A DNA stretch of 9,919 nucleotides. It comes from JAQAZP01 sp032127265. Lineage in GTDB: Bacteria > Acidobacteriota > JAQAZP01. Where the stretch lies: NCBI GenBank assembly GCA_032127265.1, contig JAQAZP010000380.1:1-9919 (forward strand), in the 5' to 3' direction. Shown one piece after another: positions 1-6,447 of this stretch. Position 1 is the stretch's first letter; each line of letters opens with the position of its first letter. Under the pieces are notes generated by a model. That model was not told the origin of the DNA and ran no database searches. It worked only from the letters and a program-made list of their open reading frames with translations. The position numbers and the translations under genes were made by a program.

Positions 1-96
1 CGGGCGCCCGACCAGCTGGTCTGGGAACTGGGCCGCAAGGTCGGGGAAGCGCCGGTCCTGGCCGCCAGCGGCGACTGGGTTTTTGGACGCTTGACG
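1..96 (+). other. Possible plus-strand coding fragment, partial at window edge
   Basis: Reading frame 1 from the first base gives about 31 residues of ordinary protein composition (it includes DQLVWELGRKVGEAPVL and SGDWVFGRL) with G/C-rich third positions. The opposite-strand frame sharing those third positions is rich in Ser/Thr/Pro/Arg, as expected of a shadow. After about position 96 the plus frame becomes Pro/Gly-rich and looks like the shadow of the minus-strand UbiE-like piece. There is no start codon in view and no family that I recognise. It may be the tail of a gene lying mostly before the window, or a remnant cut by rearrangement. Evidence is composition only. Confidence 0.2.
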
Positions 97-114
97 GCAT
101 CGGCCATCTCCGGC

Positions 115-345
115 TCAACCTCGCCGCCACCCGGCGTCCCGCCCTGCGCTGGGCAGAAAGTGGGCCAGGTCGTAGCGCCCGGCGGTGCGGCAGAACATCC
201 CCGCCACCTCGTCCCGGCGACCCGAGGCCAGGTGCCGGGATGGAGATACCCGGCCATCGCCCCTGCCGGTTTCACCCCTCCGCGAACAGAACAACCCTGC
301 GGCACAGAGTAAAAAAATCACGGCAGAAATGGCGGGTCCTGACAT
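115..345 (-). pseudogene. Truncated UbiE/MenG-like methyltransferase remnant in a small ORF
   Basis: This 76-codon ORF starts with ATG at 345, preceded by a good Shine-Dalgarno (AGAAGG, five bases upstream). Its first 20 residues are hydrophobic and signal-like (AISAVIFLLCAAGLFC). Residues 50-74 (plus coordinates 198 to 121) align without gaps to the N-terminal signature of UbiE/COQ5/MenG quinone-biosynthesis C-methyltransferases as I recall it: MF..xA.RYDL....L.S.G.D..WR. The key residues seen are M50, F51, A55, R57-Y58-D59-L60, L64, S66, G68, D70, W73 and R74. An intact enzyme is about 230-250 residues and continues into a glycine-rich SAM-binding motif. Here the frame stops two residues after WR, and no such motif appears in any minus frame down to position 1. 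The UbiE-like part has G/C-rich third positions, while the signal-like start does not, so the ORF may join unrelated pieces. Best reading: a decayed fragment, not a working methyltransferase. It could also be a small unrelated ORF. Confidence 0.45.
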
Positions 346-556
346 CGCCGCCTTCTCTCGGTGAGGATCGCCGGCATCTGGAGGCGACGGTTGATACAGC
401 TTCAGCGTAGGGCGCGGGCCAGGGTCTTGTTGCACACGGCACGTTGACGCCATTCTGCTGGAATGACATCGCGAGGAGGATGAAGGGATCAAGAACGTAT
501 GGAGTGCCCGACGCGGCAGCTGTCAGCGGCGCCAGGGGATCACAATTGAGGTTGTG
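346..556. other. Non-coding stretch downstream of the GHMP kinase
   Basis: No convincing gene is seen on either strand. Just after the kinase stop there is a weak inverted repeat, CACAA...TTGTG (541-556, five-base-pair stem, six-base loop), with no T-run behind it on the minus strand. It does not qualify as an intrinsic terminator. Small ORFs here have implausible composition and no neighbouring support. Confidence 0.5.
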
Positions 557-1546
557 TCACTTGGTGCTGTAGCGCAGCACGTTGAAGATCACCTTGCTCC
601 CGTCCCGCTCCAGGCCGAAGGGCAGTTCGCGATACCCGGAGAAGGCCTCGCGCAGCCGGTCCTGGCTTTCCCGGGGGCAGTAGAGCAGGAGAAAACCGCC
701 CCCGCCCGCACCCACCACCTTGCCCCCCAGGGCGCCGGCCTCGCGAGCCATGTCGTAGAGCCGGTCGATCCCCTGGTTGGAGATGGTGTCGGCCAGTTCC
801 CGCTTGATGCACCAGCCGTCGTGCAGCGCCCGGCCCACATCGTCGATCCGCCCGGCCAGCAAGCTCGCCTCGACTCCCGGCACCTGTGCGCGGAGTGCGT
901 CCAGCTGCGCGATGCGGTTGCCGATATTCTCTTTCTGGGTTTCCAGAACACTGGCCGCGCTGCGGGTGGAGTTGAGATACCAGAGCATCAACTGCTCGCC
1001 GAGACGCCGCTTGTCGCCCTCGCTGATTCCGATGCGCCGGCAGGCCACCCCGCCGTCCACTGCCACATCGAATCGGCGGAGGTTGCCGTAGGCGGCGATG
1101 TACTGGTCCTGGATGCCGATGGGGCGGCCGAGGATTTCCACCTCGATCATCACCGCCTCCCGGGCCAGGCGTTCCGCCGTCACCTGTTCGCCATTGAAGG
1201 CGTAAAAGGCATTGAGCAGCCCCACCGTGATGCTGCTCGAGGAGCCCAGGCCGCACCCTTCGGAAGGGATGTCGGCCAGCGTGGTGATCTCCACGCCCCT
1301 CTCGATGCCGGTGATGCGCAACGCCTCGCGAATCAGGTCGTGACCGATCTGGTCCACGCGCTCCACGATCTCGCGCTCCGAGTAGTTGAGCACGATCAGG
1401 TCGTCGAACCGTTCCTTGATGATCACGAAGACATACTTGTCGATGGCGGTGCTGACGAACGTGGTCCCCTCCCGGCGGAAGTAATCGGGGAAATCTGTTC
1501 CGCCGCCGGCCAGGCTGACCCGCAGGGGTGTCTGGGTAATGATCAC
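557..1546 (-). CDS. GHMP sugar kinase, heptose-7-phosphate kinase-like
   Basis: A 329-residue cytosolic ATP-dependent sugar kinase of the GHMP superfamily. Visible motifs in order are the N-terminal substrate segment TPLRVSLAGGGTDFPDY (6-22), the ATP-binding loop IPSEGCGLGSSSS (93-105), a likely catalytic aspartate in GIQDQY (D147), and the C-terminal GHMP motif GGKVVGAGGGGFLLLYC (274-290). The N-terminus 'IITxTPLRxSxAGGGTDFPxY' and the length are typical of HddA-like D-glycero-alpha-D-manno-heptose 7-phosphate kinases, which feed GDP-heptose synthesis. Related fuco- or other sugar-1-kinases share these features, so the exact sugar is inference. The start is a GTG, chosen because the conserved 'II.TPLR' follows immediately; no in-frame ATG lies near. 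It begins four bases after the aminotransferase stop (three bases between), so translation is probably coupled. The usual partners gmhA, gmhB and hddC are absent from this window. It is the last intact gene of the block. Confidence 0.88.
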   Translation of the reverse strand: MIITQTPLRVSLAGGGTDFPDYFRREGTTFVSTAIDKYVFVIIKERFDDLIVLNYSEREIVERVDQIGHDLIREALRITGIERGVEITTLADIPSEGCGLGSSSSITVGLLNAFYAFNGEQVTAERLAREAVMIEVEILGRPIGIQDQYIAAYGNLRRFDVAVDGGVACRRIGISEGDKRRLGEQLMLWYLNSTRSAASVLETQKENIGNRIAQLDALRAQVPGVEASLLAGRIDDVGRALHDGWCIKRELADTISNQGIDRLYDMAREAGALGGKVVGAGGGGFLLLYCPRESQDRLREAFSGYRELPFGLERDGSKVIFNVLRYSTK

Positions 1547-1549
1547 GGC

Positions 1550-2758
1550 TCAAGCATTCCTGTAGAAATCGGCGATGGCGCGGACCACGGTCTCGATCCG
1601 CTGCCGGCCCAACTCGGGGAAGATGGGCAGGGCCAGGGTCTGTGCGGCGGCCAGTTCGCTCGCCGGGAACTGCCCGGGTTGACCGCCAAGTTCGGAGAAG
1701 CACTCCTGGAGGTGCAGCGGCACCGGGTAATAGATGTCGCAACCGATCTTCAATCCCTGCAAGTGGTCGCGGAGCTCGTCGCGCCGCTGGCAGCGAATCA
1801 CGTACTGGTTGTAGATGTGGCGGTGCCCCGCGACTGGAGGCTGGTCACCACGCGGGCTGCCGCTGCCGGAAACCGGAGATTCCAGAGGCAGGGAGATGAT
1901 CGCCCGCTCCGGGTCCAGCAGGCCCGCATCGGCGAACAGCCCGTTGTAGATGGCGGCATTCTGCTGGCGGCCCTCGGTCCAGCCGTCGAGGTAGCGCAGC
2001 TTGACCCGCAGGACGGCGGCCTGCAGGGCATCCAGCCGGAAGTTGCCGCCCACCACATGGTGGTAGTATTTCTTCTCGCTGCCGTGCATCCGAAGTTCCT
2101 GGAGCCGCACGGCCAGTTCGTCATCCCCGGTGGTCACCAGACCGCCGTCACCAAAGCCCCCGAGATTCTTGCTGGGGAAAAAGCTGAAGCAGCCCATCTG
2201 CCCCATGCTCCCCGCCCTGCGGCTTTTGTACTCGGTGCCGATGGCCTGGGCCGCGTCCTCGATCACCGGGATGCCGCGCGCGCCGGCCAGGGAGAGAATG
2301 GGATCCATGTCGGCGGCCTGGCCATAGAGGTGCACGGGGAGGATGGCCCTGGTCTTCGGGGTGATCGATTCCTCGATGAGGTTCGGATCGATATTGAAAC
2401 TCACCTGGTCGATATCGGCAAAGACCGGAACGGCGCCCAGCCGGGCAATACAACCCGCGGTGGCAAAGAAGGTGTAGGGCGTGGTGATCACCTCGTCACC
2501 GGGGCCCACCCGGCAGGCCATCAGCGCCGCCAGCAGCGCATCGGTGCCGCTGGAGACTCCGACGGCATGACGGCTGCCGCAATAGGCCGCGGTCTCCTGT
2601 TCCAGACCCTTGACCTCCGGGCCGAGGATGAAATACTGGCTCTCGCAGACCGACCGCACCGCCTCGTTCACCTCGGACCGGATGGAGGCATACTGGGCCT
2701 TCAGGTCGAGCAACGGCACCCCGGCCGCCTCATCACCACTAACGGATTTTCCGCACAT
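1550..2758 (-). CDS. DegT/DnrJ/EryC1/StrS-family PLP sugar aminotransferase
   Basis: This soluble fold-type I PLP enzyme of 402 residues would transfer an amino group to a keto-sugar nucleotide (or act on a related sugar) to make an amino sugar for a surface glycan. Features numbered from the ATG at 2758: the family opening VPLLDLKAQY (14-23), cofactor-phosphate residues in SSGTDALLAAL (69-79), TTPYTFFATAG (92-102), the pyridine-binding aspartate in VIEDAAQAIG (D168), and the Schiff-base lysine in SFFPSKNLGGFGDGG (K197). The C-terminal CDIYYPVPLHLQ (340-351) is also typical. The ATG at 2758 is preferred because GGGGAG lies four bases upstream. An ATG at 2770 and a longer reading to 2827 are possible but add non-conserved residues. 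A GTG at 2719 just before PLLDLK is an alternative short start. Oddity: a Ser/Gly/Pro-rich insertion at about residues 293-311. The gene lies 197 bases after the WecA-like gene and three bases before the GHMP kinase. Family call is firm; substrate is unknown. Confidence 0.9.
   Translation of the reverse strand: MCGKSVSGDEAAGVPLLDLKAQYASIRSEVNEAVRSVCESQYFILGPEVKGLEQETAAYCGSRHAVGVSSGTDALLAALMACRVGPGDEVITTPYTFFATAGCIARLGAVPVFADIDQVSFNIDPNLIEESITPKTRAILPVHLYGQAADMDPILSLAGARGIPVIEDAAQAIGTEYKSRRAGSMGQMGCFSFFPSKNLGGFGDGGLVTTGDDELAVRLQELRMHGSEKKYYHHVVGGNFRLDALQAAVLRVKLRYLDGWTEGRQQNAAIYNGLFADAGLLDPERAIISLPLESPVSGSGSPRGDQPPVAGHRHIYNQYVIRCQRRDELRDHLQGLKIGCDIYYPVPLHLQECFSELGGQPGQFPASELAAAQTLALPIFPELGRQRIETVVRAIADFYRNA
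1826..1882 (-). other. Low-complexity insertion inside the aminotransferase
   Basis: About 19 residues (roughly 293-311 of the protein), rich in Ser, Gly and Pro with charged residues, lie between the C-terminal-domain strand ending ISLPLE and the conserved HIYNQYVIR strand. Family members usually have a short loop here before the 'H.y..y.ir' strand. The reading frame is intact, so this looks like a surface-loop expansion and not damage. Confidence 0.4.
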
Positions 2759-2789
2759 TTCGCTCCCCATCGTTCTTCGTCCCAGCCAG

Positions 2790-2803
2790 GATCCGGCCGG
2801 ATC
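2790..2803. repeat. Perfect 14-bp palindrome upstream of the aminotransferase
   Basis: GATCCGGCCGGATC is its own reverse complement. It sits about 31 bases upstream of the preferred aminotransferase start (2758). It could be a regulator site or simply a GC-rich chance palindrome. No T-run follows it on either strand, so it is not a terminator. Confidence 0.4.
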
Positions 2804-2832
2804 GGGTTCTTGCGCACCGCAGGGCATAACTG

Positions 2833-2863
2833 ATTGTATTCATAATTGGTTGCAGAGCGGCAA
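2833..2863 (-). promoter_or_regulatory. Weak sigma70-like promoter candidate before the aminotransferase
   Basis: On the minus strand a -10-like TACAAT (2833-2838, five of six to TATAAT) lies in a locally AT-rich patch. TTGCCG (2858-2863, four of six to TTGACA) is 19 bases upstream, which is longer than the usual 17. It would place a start site about 65-70 bases before the ATG at 2758. It offers a possible internal promoter in the 197-base gap after the WecA-like gene. The spacing makes it weak. Confidence 0.22.
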
Positions 2864-2900
2864 TGGTAGCAGATGCGCTCTCCCGCTGTCCAACACTTTT

Positions 2901-2927
2901 GCCGGTCCGGAACAGCGATCCGGCGGC
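2901..2927 (-). other. GC-rich hairpin between the WecA-like gene and the aminotransferase
   Basis: On the minus strand, CCGGA and TCCGG pair around a seven-base loop, extended by GCCG/CGGC with a two-base bulge. It lies about 30 bases after the WecA-like stop codon. AAAAG follows on the minus strand, so there is no U-tract and it is not a standard intrinsic terminator. It could stabilise a processed 3' end or cause partial attenuation. Confidence 0.35.
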
Positions 2928-2955
2928 ACCGGGCAGATGGATTGACGACGCACAT

Positions 2956-3603
2956 TCAGCGCCGACGGAGGAGTGAGGAGAAACGGTGGCGGCGCGCACG
3001 CGAGGCGGAGCGGATGGCGCTGCGGCCGGCGGAGAAGGCATGGGCGGGAGCAATGCCGGGTTGCAGAGTGGTCGCCCCGGAGGCGGCCACCGATTCGGCC
3101 CTGGCTTGACGTTCCTTGAAATATTCGTCGTATTCCTGGGACGTGAAGAGCAGAAGCGCATCGTGGAGCTGTCCCCCGAGGAGGTCCACCAGGGAGTAGA
3201 CCTGGAAGTAGAGGCGGTCCGAACCCAGCGACCGGCTCAACTGGAGGCGGGCCCGCAATTTCTGGTCGGTGACCAGCGGGATGCGCAGCGACCAGACCTG
3301 CTCACCATCGGGACAGCCGCTCCCGGGGAGGTCCGCCACACTCGTCTCGCCGGGGGACCAGTCCCAGTTGAACATTCGCCAGGCGGAATCCTGGCAGGCC
3401 ACCGCCACGTTGAGCTGGGCCCGGCAGAACCCCAGGCGGTGGAACAGTAAAACGAGTTGGTTGAACAGTTCGGCAGGGCTTTTGGACTCGGTCAACCGGC
3501 TCGCCGCGGCACGGATGAAGATCTGATTGGAGAGAATCCGGCGCTGGAAGAAGAAGGCCCGCTCCATCAGATCGCCGAATTCCCTGAACTCATGATACCC
3601 CAG
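2956..3603 (-). other. GAF-like cytosolic extension and basic tail of the WecA-like enzyme
   Basis: The region follows the last membrane helix. It opens with a helical linker (RREF-like, FFFQRRILSNQIFIRAAASR), followed by alternating strands and helices. The ending pattern VWSLRIPLVTDQKLRARLQL (447-466), then a helix with YSLVDLLGGQLHDALL, matches the usual GAF layout of a hydrophobic 'iPl..g...G.L.l' strand pair followed by a long helix. No conserved ligand residues can be read. The last 45-50 residues are low-complexity and basic (ends SSLLRRR). A sensory or regulatory role over the transferase is inference. Confidence 0.45.
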
Positions 3604-4629
3604 ACGGGTGAAGATCAACGCCAGCAGAAAGCTGATCAGCACCATGATCACCGCAATGCCCATGGTGCGGTTGACCACCAGCACGAAAGCGGCGAGGCCG
3701 AACATCGCGGTGGCCAGGTACATGACCAGGACGATCAGCCGGTGTGAGACGCCGCCCCGCAGCAGCATGTGGTGGATGTGTCCGCCATCGGCCTGGAACA
3801 GCGGTTTTCCGGCGAGCAGACGTCTGAGGATCGTCACGCCCGTTTCGAGAATCGGCACCCCGAGGATCAGCAGCGGGATGGCGATGGAAACCATGAAGGA
3901 GCTTTTCTCCCCGGTGCGCACGGCCAGGGCGGCGAGCAGGAAACCAAGGAAGTAGCTGCCGCCGTCACCCATGAATATCCGCGCCGGGTGGAAGTTGAAG
4001 CGCAGGAAGCCGAGCGTGGCGCCGACGATGGTCACCGTGAACACCGCCACCAGGATCTGGCCGTTGAGCAGGGCCATCAGGCCCACTGACATGGAAATCA
4101 AGCAGGCCAACCCGCCGGCCAGGCCGTCCATCCCGTCCACCATGTTGAAGGCGTTGGTCACCCCCACCAGCCACAGCACGGTCACCGGCAATGCCAGCCA
4201 GCCCAGGGCCACGGCTTCGCCGCTGAACGGGTTGGTTACCTGTTCGATGCGCAGACCGAGCCAGAAACAGAGCAGGGCCGCAAACAGCTGGGTCGAGAGC
4301 TTGAACCAGGGGTTCAACCCCCGCAGGTCATCATAGAGGCCGACGAGAAAGAGCATCGTGGCCGGGATGAAGAGCACCTGGATGTCGCTGAGTTGGACGC
4401 TGACGACCTGGGTGATCCCGTTGTCATGGAAGAGGAGCAGGGTAAGGGTGGCGATGACCGAGAGAAAGATGGCGATGCCGCCCAGCCGCGGGATGGACCG
4501 GGCATGGATCTTCCGCTTCCCGGTGGGATCCTGGCCTATGCCGTACTTCTCGCTGAATCGAAGAATCAGCGGCGTCAGGCAGACCGAGATACAGGCCGAA
4601 GAAATAAATAGTGCCAGATACGTCTTCAT
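2956..4629 (-). CDS. WecA/MraY-family polyprenyl-phosphate HexNAc-1-P transferase with C-terminal extension
   Basis: An integral inner-membrane enzyme (557 residues from the ATG at 4629) that would transfer a HexNAc-1-phosphate from a UDP-sugar to undecaprenyl phosphate, the first step of a lipid-linked glycan. Family signatures are clear: GRKIHxRxIPRLGGIAIF (37-54), an Asp pair in LYDDLRGL (D100, D101), NAFNMVDGMDGLAGG (159-173), FNFHPARIFMGDGGSYFLG (211-229) and GGHIHHMLLRGG (282-293), the HIHH of the WecA-like subgroup. About ten hydrophobic helices fill residues 1-342. WecA/MraY proteins are usually about 320-370 residues. This one continues for some 200 residues of soluble sequence with a pattern resembling a GAF domain, then a basic Ser/Arg/Ala-rich tail (about 509-557). 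ATG was chosen over the in-frame GTG at 4635 because it directly precedes the first helix; ribosome-binding sequence is weak for both. It is the first gene after a candidate promoter. Family is firm; UDP-GlcNAc as donor is likely but unproven. Confidence 0.9.
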   Translation of the reverse strand: MKTYLALFISSACISVCLTPLILRFSEKYGIGQDPTGKRKIHARSIPRLGGIAIFLSVIATLTLLLFHDNGITQVVSVQLSDIQVLFIPATMLFLVGLYDDLRGLNPWFKLSTQLFAALLCFWLGLRIEQVTNPFSGEAVALGWLALPVTVLWLVGVTNAFNMVDGMDGLAGGLACLISMSVGLMALLNGQILVAVFTVTIVGATLGFLRFNFHPARIFMGDGGSYFLGFLLAALAVRTGEKSSFMVSIAIPLLILGVPILETGVTILRRLLAGKPLFQADGGHIHHMLLRGGVSHRLIVLVMYLATAMFGLAAFVLVVNRTMGIAVIMVLISFLLALIFTRLGYHEFREFGDLMERAFFFQRRILSNQIFIRAAASRLTESKSPAELFNQLVLLFHRLGFCRAQLNVAVACQDSAWRMFNWDWSPGETSVADLPGSGCPDGEQVWSLRIPLVTDQKLRARLQLSRSLGSDRLYFQVYSLVDLLGGQLHDALLLFTSQEYDEYFKERQARAESVAASGATTLQPGIAPAHAFSAGRSAIRSASRARRHRFSSLLRRR

Positions 4630-4925
4630 GACCACACTCGACCATCATTCGGCGTCTTGCCCCCGCTGAGCGAGCACAGAGGAACCGCCGTTTGTGCCGA
4701 ATTGTTCACCGGAAGGATTTCTTATAAGCCAACGTTGTTTTCATCTAAACTTTTATCTTCGGACATGAATGTTTTTTTCGATGTTGGCACATAATACTCC
4801 TGAGGCCCACCCCATGCCCGGCTTCAAAACGTTTCAATAAAATCTTTGATGGTTCTTTTTCGTAACAGACCATACCACTCAATGATGAAAAAGACAAGTG
4901 TTCCAAGGGAGTTTGAGCTGTGGCT
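4630..4925. other. AT-rich intergenic region separating two transcription units
   Basis: These 296 bases, especially about 4700-4910, are visibly AT-rich (runs such as GTTTTTTTCG and CAATAAAATC) against very GC-rich flanks. They hold the candidate promoter at 4721-4749 and no credible gene. Two tiny ORFs (4745-4792 minus and 4882-4950 plus) have no support. No hairpin-plus-T-run terminator is seen after the radical SAM gene. The region reads as the upstream regulatory segment of the WecA-like gene. Confidence 0.6.
4721..4749 (-). promoter_or_regulatory. Sigma70-like promoter for the WecA-like gene
   Basis: On the minus strand, TATAAG (4721-4726, five of six to the -10 consensus) is preceded at exactly 17 bases by TTTAGA (4744-4749, four of six to the -35 consensus), inside the AT-rich segment. 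Transcription would start near 4714 and leave a leader of about 85 bases before the ATG at 4629. Position, spacing and base composition agree, but the match is not exact and there is no experimental support. Confidence 0.42.
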
Positions 4926-6446
4926 TCAGGTCTGGAGGCGCCGGCGGTAGAGCAGGTGGATGGCCAGGGTGCCGGCGCGGCAGACCAGGGACTTGATGCC
5001 CGCGGAAAGTGCCCGGAGCAGGTTGGCCGGCTTGCGCCAGCCGGGCAGGTAGCGGTTGAACAGCGGCACCTCGTTATTCACCAGGCGGATGGCGAACCAG
5101 TAGAAGAGCGCCGGGTAGCGACCGCGGAACACCAACCGGTTCTGGTTCCGCTGGGACCAGACCTGGTCTTCCACCACCCGGTCCTTGACCTCCTCGTAAA
5201 AACTCGTGCCCTTGATCGGGAAGGCCACCGAGGGGCCGAAGTGGTCGGGCCGGGTCTCCTTGAGGAAACGGATGGTGGAGAGGATGTCCCGACGAGTCTC
5301 GCCGGGATAGCCGAGCATGATGAAGTGGCCCACCTGGATCCCGGCCTCCCGGGTCATCGCCGTGGCCTGCCGCACCTGGTCCACGGTGAACTTCTTGTTC
5401 ATCCGGTCGATGACCCGCTGCTCGCCCGACTCCGCACCATACCAGATTCGAAAACAGTCGATCTCTTTCAGGGCCGCGATGGTGGCCTGGTCCACGCAGT
5501 CCACCCGTGAGAGGCACTCGAAGGGCACAACCGCATCCTCCGCCTTCACCGCATCCACGAAACGGGGGACCCATTTGCGGTTCAGGGTCAACACGTCGTC
5601 GGCGATCCAGACCGCCTCGGGATGGTACTGCTCCTTGAGCTGCCGCAGTTCCCGGGCCACGTCCGCCGGGTCACGCTGGCGATGTGTCTGGCCAAAGACC
5701 TCCCGCGAGCACCAGGTGCAGTCAAAAGGGCACCCCCGGGCGGTGAGGAGGGAGAGCGACGCCTCGCCGTGGCGGTTGCGCCAGCTTCTGAGATAGTGCC
5801 CGAAATCGATGGCCGCCCTGTCCGGCCAGGGCAGCGTGTCAATGTCCTTGATCGCCGGCCGCGGGGCCGTTCGGTGGTGACGGCCATCGCGGGGCAGGAC
5901 CAGGCCGGCCAGCCCATCCATCTCCGCTGAGCCTGCCCCCTTGTCCAGGGCCAGGCCGAGCCACTGCTCCAGTGTCTCCTCCCCCTCGCCCAGGGCCACG
6001 GCAGCGGCGCCGGCCCCCAGATACTGGTCGAGATACTGGGCCGGGTCCGGCCCGCCCACGATCACCGGCATGCCGAAACCCGCGGCGTCACCGACCATGC
6101 GCAGCACGTTCTGCCTGGTGATCACCGTGGCATAGATGCCGACACTCTTCGGCCGGAGTTCGGCGAGCCGACTGTGGTAGCCCACCGGATCGAGAAAGGT
6201 GGTGTCCAGCACCTCGACCCGGAAACCGGCCCGCTTGAGATAGGCCGAAAGGTAGAGAATGCCCAGCGGAGGGTAGGGTTTCATCACCCGCTGCTCCACC
6301 TTGTCCGTGGAGAGGAAGTAGCCGTGGGTCAGCAGGATATCCGGCCGGGGAGCGGAACCCCGGTTGCGGCGGTCAGGCCGGTCCTCCCGGGGAGCGGCGG
6401 CTCCGTCCCCGGTATCGCCAACCCGGTTGTCATAGGTCAGACCCAC
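4926..6446 (-). CDS. B12-binding-domain radical SAM enzyme
   Basis: A 506-residue protein with an N-terminal cobalamin-binding-like Rossmann domain (about 36-160: PDILLTHGYF, then the family segment KPYPPLGILYLSAYLKRAGF at 56-75, and VIVGGPDP near 128-135). A radical SAM barrel follows, with the 4Fe-4S triad C239-P-F-D-C243-T-W-C246 (CxxxCxxC), GAESG near 337-341 and GYPGET near 379-384. These families use SAM-derived radicals, often for methylation or rearrangement of lipids, sugars or natural products, with cobalamin in many members. No DxHxxG His-ligand motif is visible, as in BchE-like subgroups. The C-terminal part (after about 425) includes an aromatic and basic stretch that may lie at the membrane. 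The GTG at 6446 was chosen because it follows the upstream stop by one base, with GAGGG about ten bases before it. A longer reading to 6569 would overlap the upstream gene by about 120 bases. Substrate is unknown; neighbours suggest a lipid-linked glycan or membrane lipid. Confidence 0.88.
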   Translation of the reverse strand: MGLTYDNRVGDTGDGAAAPREDRPDRRNRGSAPRPDILLTHGYFLSTDKVEQRVMKPYPPLGILYLSAYLKRAGFRVEVLDTTFLDPVGYHSRLAELRPKSVGIYATVITRQNVLRMVGDAAGFGMPVIVGGPDPAQYLDQYLGAGAAAVALGEGEETLEQWLGLALDKGAGSAEMDGLAGLVLPRDGRHHRTAPRPAIKDIDTLPWPDRAAIDFGHYLRSWRNRHGEASLSLLTARGCPFDCTWCSREVFGQTHRQRDPADVARELRQLKEQYHPEAVWIADDVLTLNRKWVPRFVDAVKAEDAVVPFECLSRVDCVDQATIAALKEIDCFRIWYGAESGEQRVIDRMNKKFTVDQVRQATAMTREAGIQVGHFIMLGYPGETRRDILSTIRFLKETRPDHFGPSVAFPIKGTSFYEEVKDRVVEDQVWSQRNQNRLVFRGRYPALFYWFAIRLVNNEVPLFNRYLPGWRKPANLLRALSAGIKSLVCRAGTLAIHLLYRRRLQT

Positions 6447-6447
6447 T

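Noticed and set aside
540..1742. 400-codon minus-strand frame overlapping the kinase
   Set aside because: Arg/Gly/Pro-rich out-of-frame reading of the kinase gene; no motifs, and it conflicts with the clear GHMP frame.
554..2833. 759-codon open frame on the plus strand, antisense to the kinase and aminotransferase
   Set aside because: Its composition (His/Ala/Gly/Val/Asp-rich, no domain recognisable) is typical of a GC-rich antisense shadow, and both genes opposite have complete family motifs.
4745..4792. 15-codon minus-strand ORF with AGGAG four bases before its ATG, possible leader peptide
   Set aside because: It overlaps the proposed -35 element, lies upstream of the proposed transcript start, and has no attenuator structure after it.
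4781..4805. Sigma-54-like TTGGCAC on the plus strand
   Set aside because: The required -12 TTGC element is not found at the correct distance, and no plus-strand gene follows.
4860..4925. Possible terminator after the radical SAM gene (TCTTTTTC on the minus strand)
   Set aside because: No stable GC-rich stem precedes the short T-run.
4882..4950. 22-codon plus-strand ORF beginning MMKKTSV
   Set aside because: No ribosome-binding site, very short, and runs into the end of the radical SAM gene on the other strand.
4935..4955. GGCGGTAG, identical to the RfaH ops element of polysaccharide operons
   Set aside because: It lies inside the radical SAM coding sequence, on the strand opposite to transcription, at the 3' end of the gene; likely chance.
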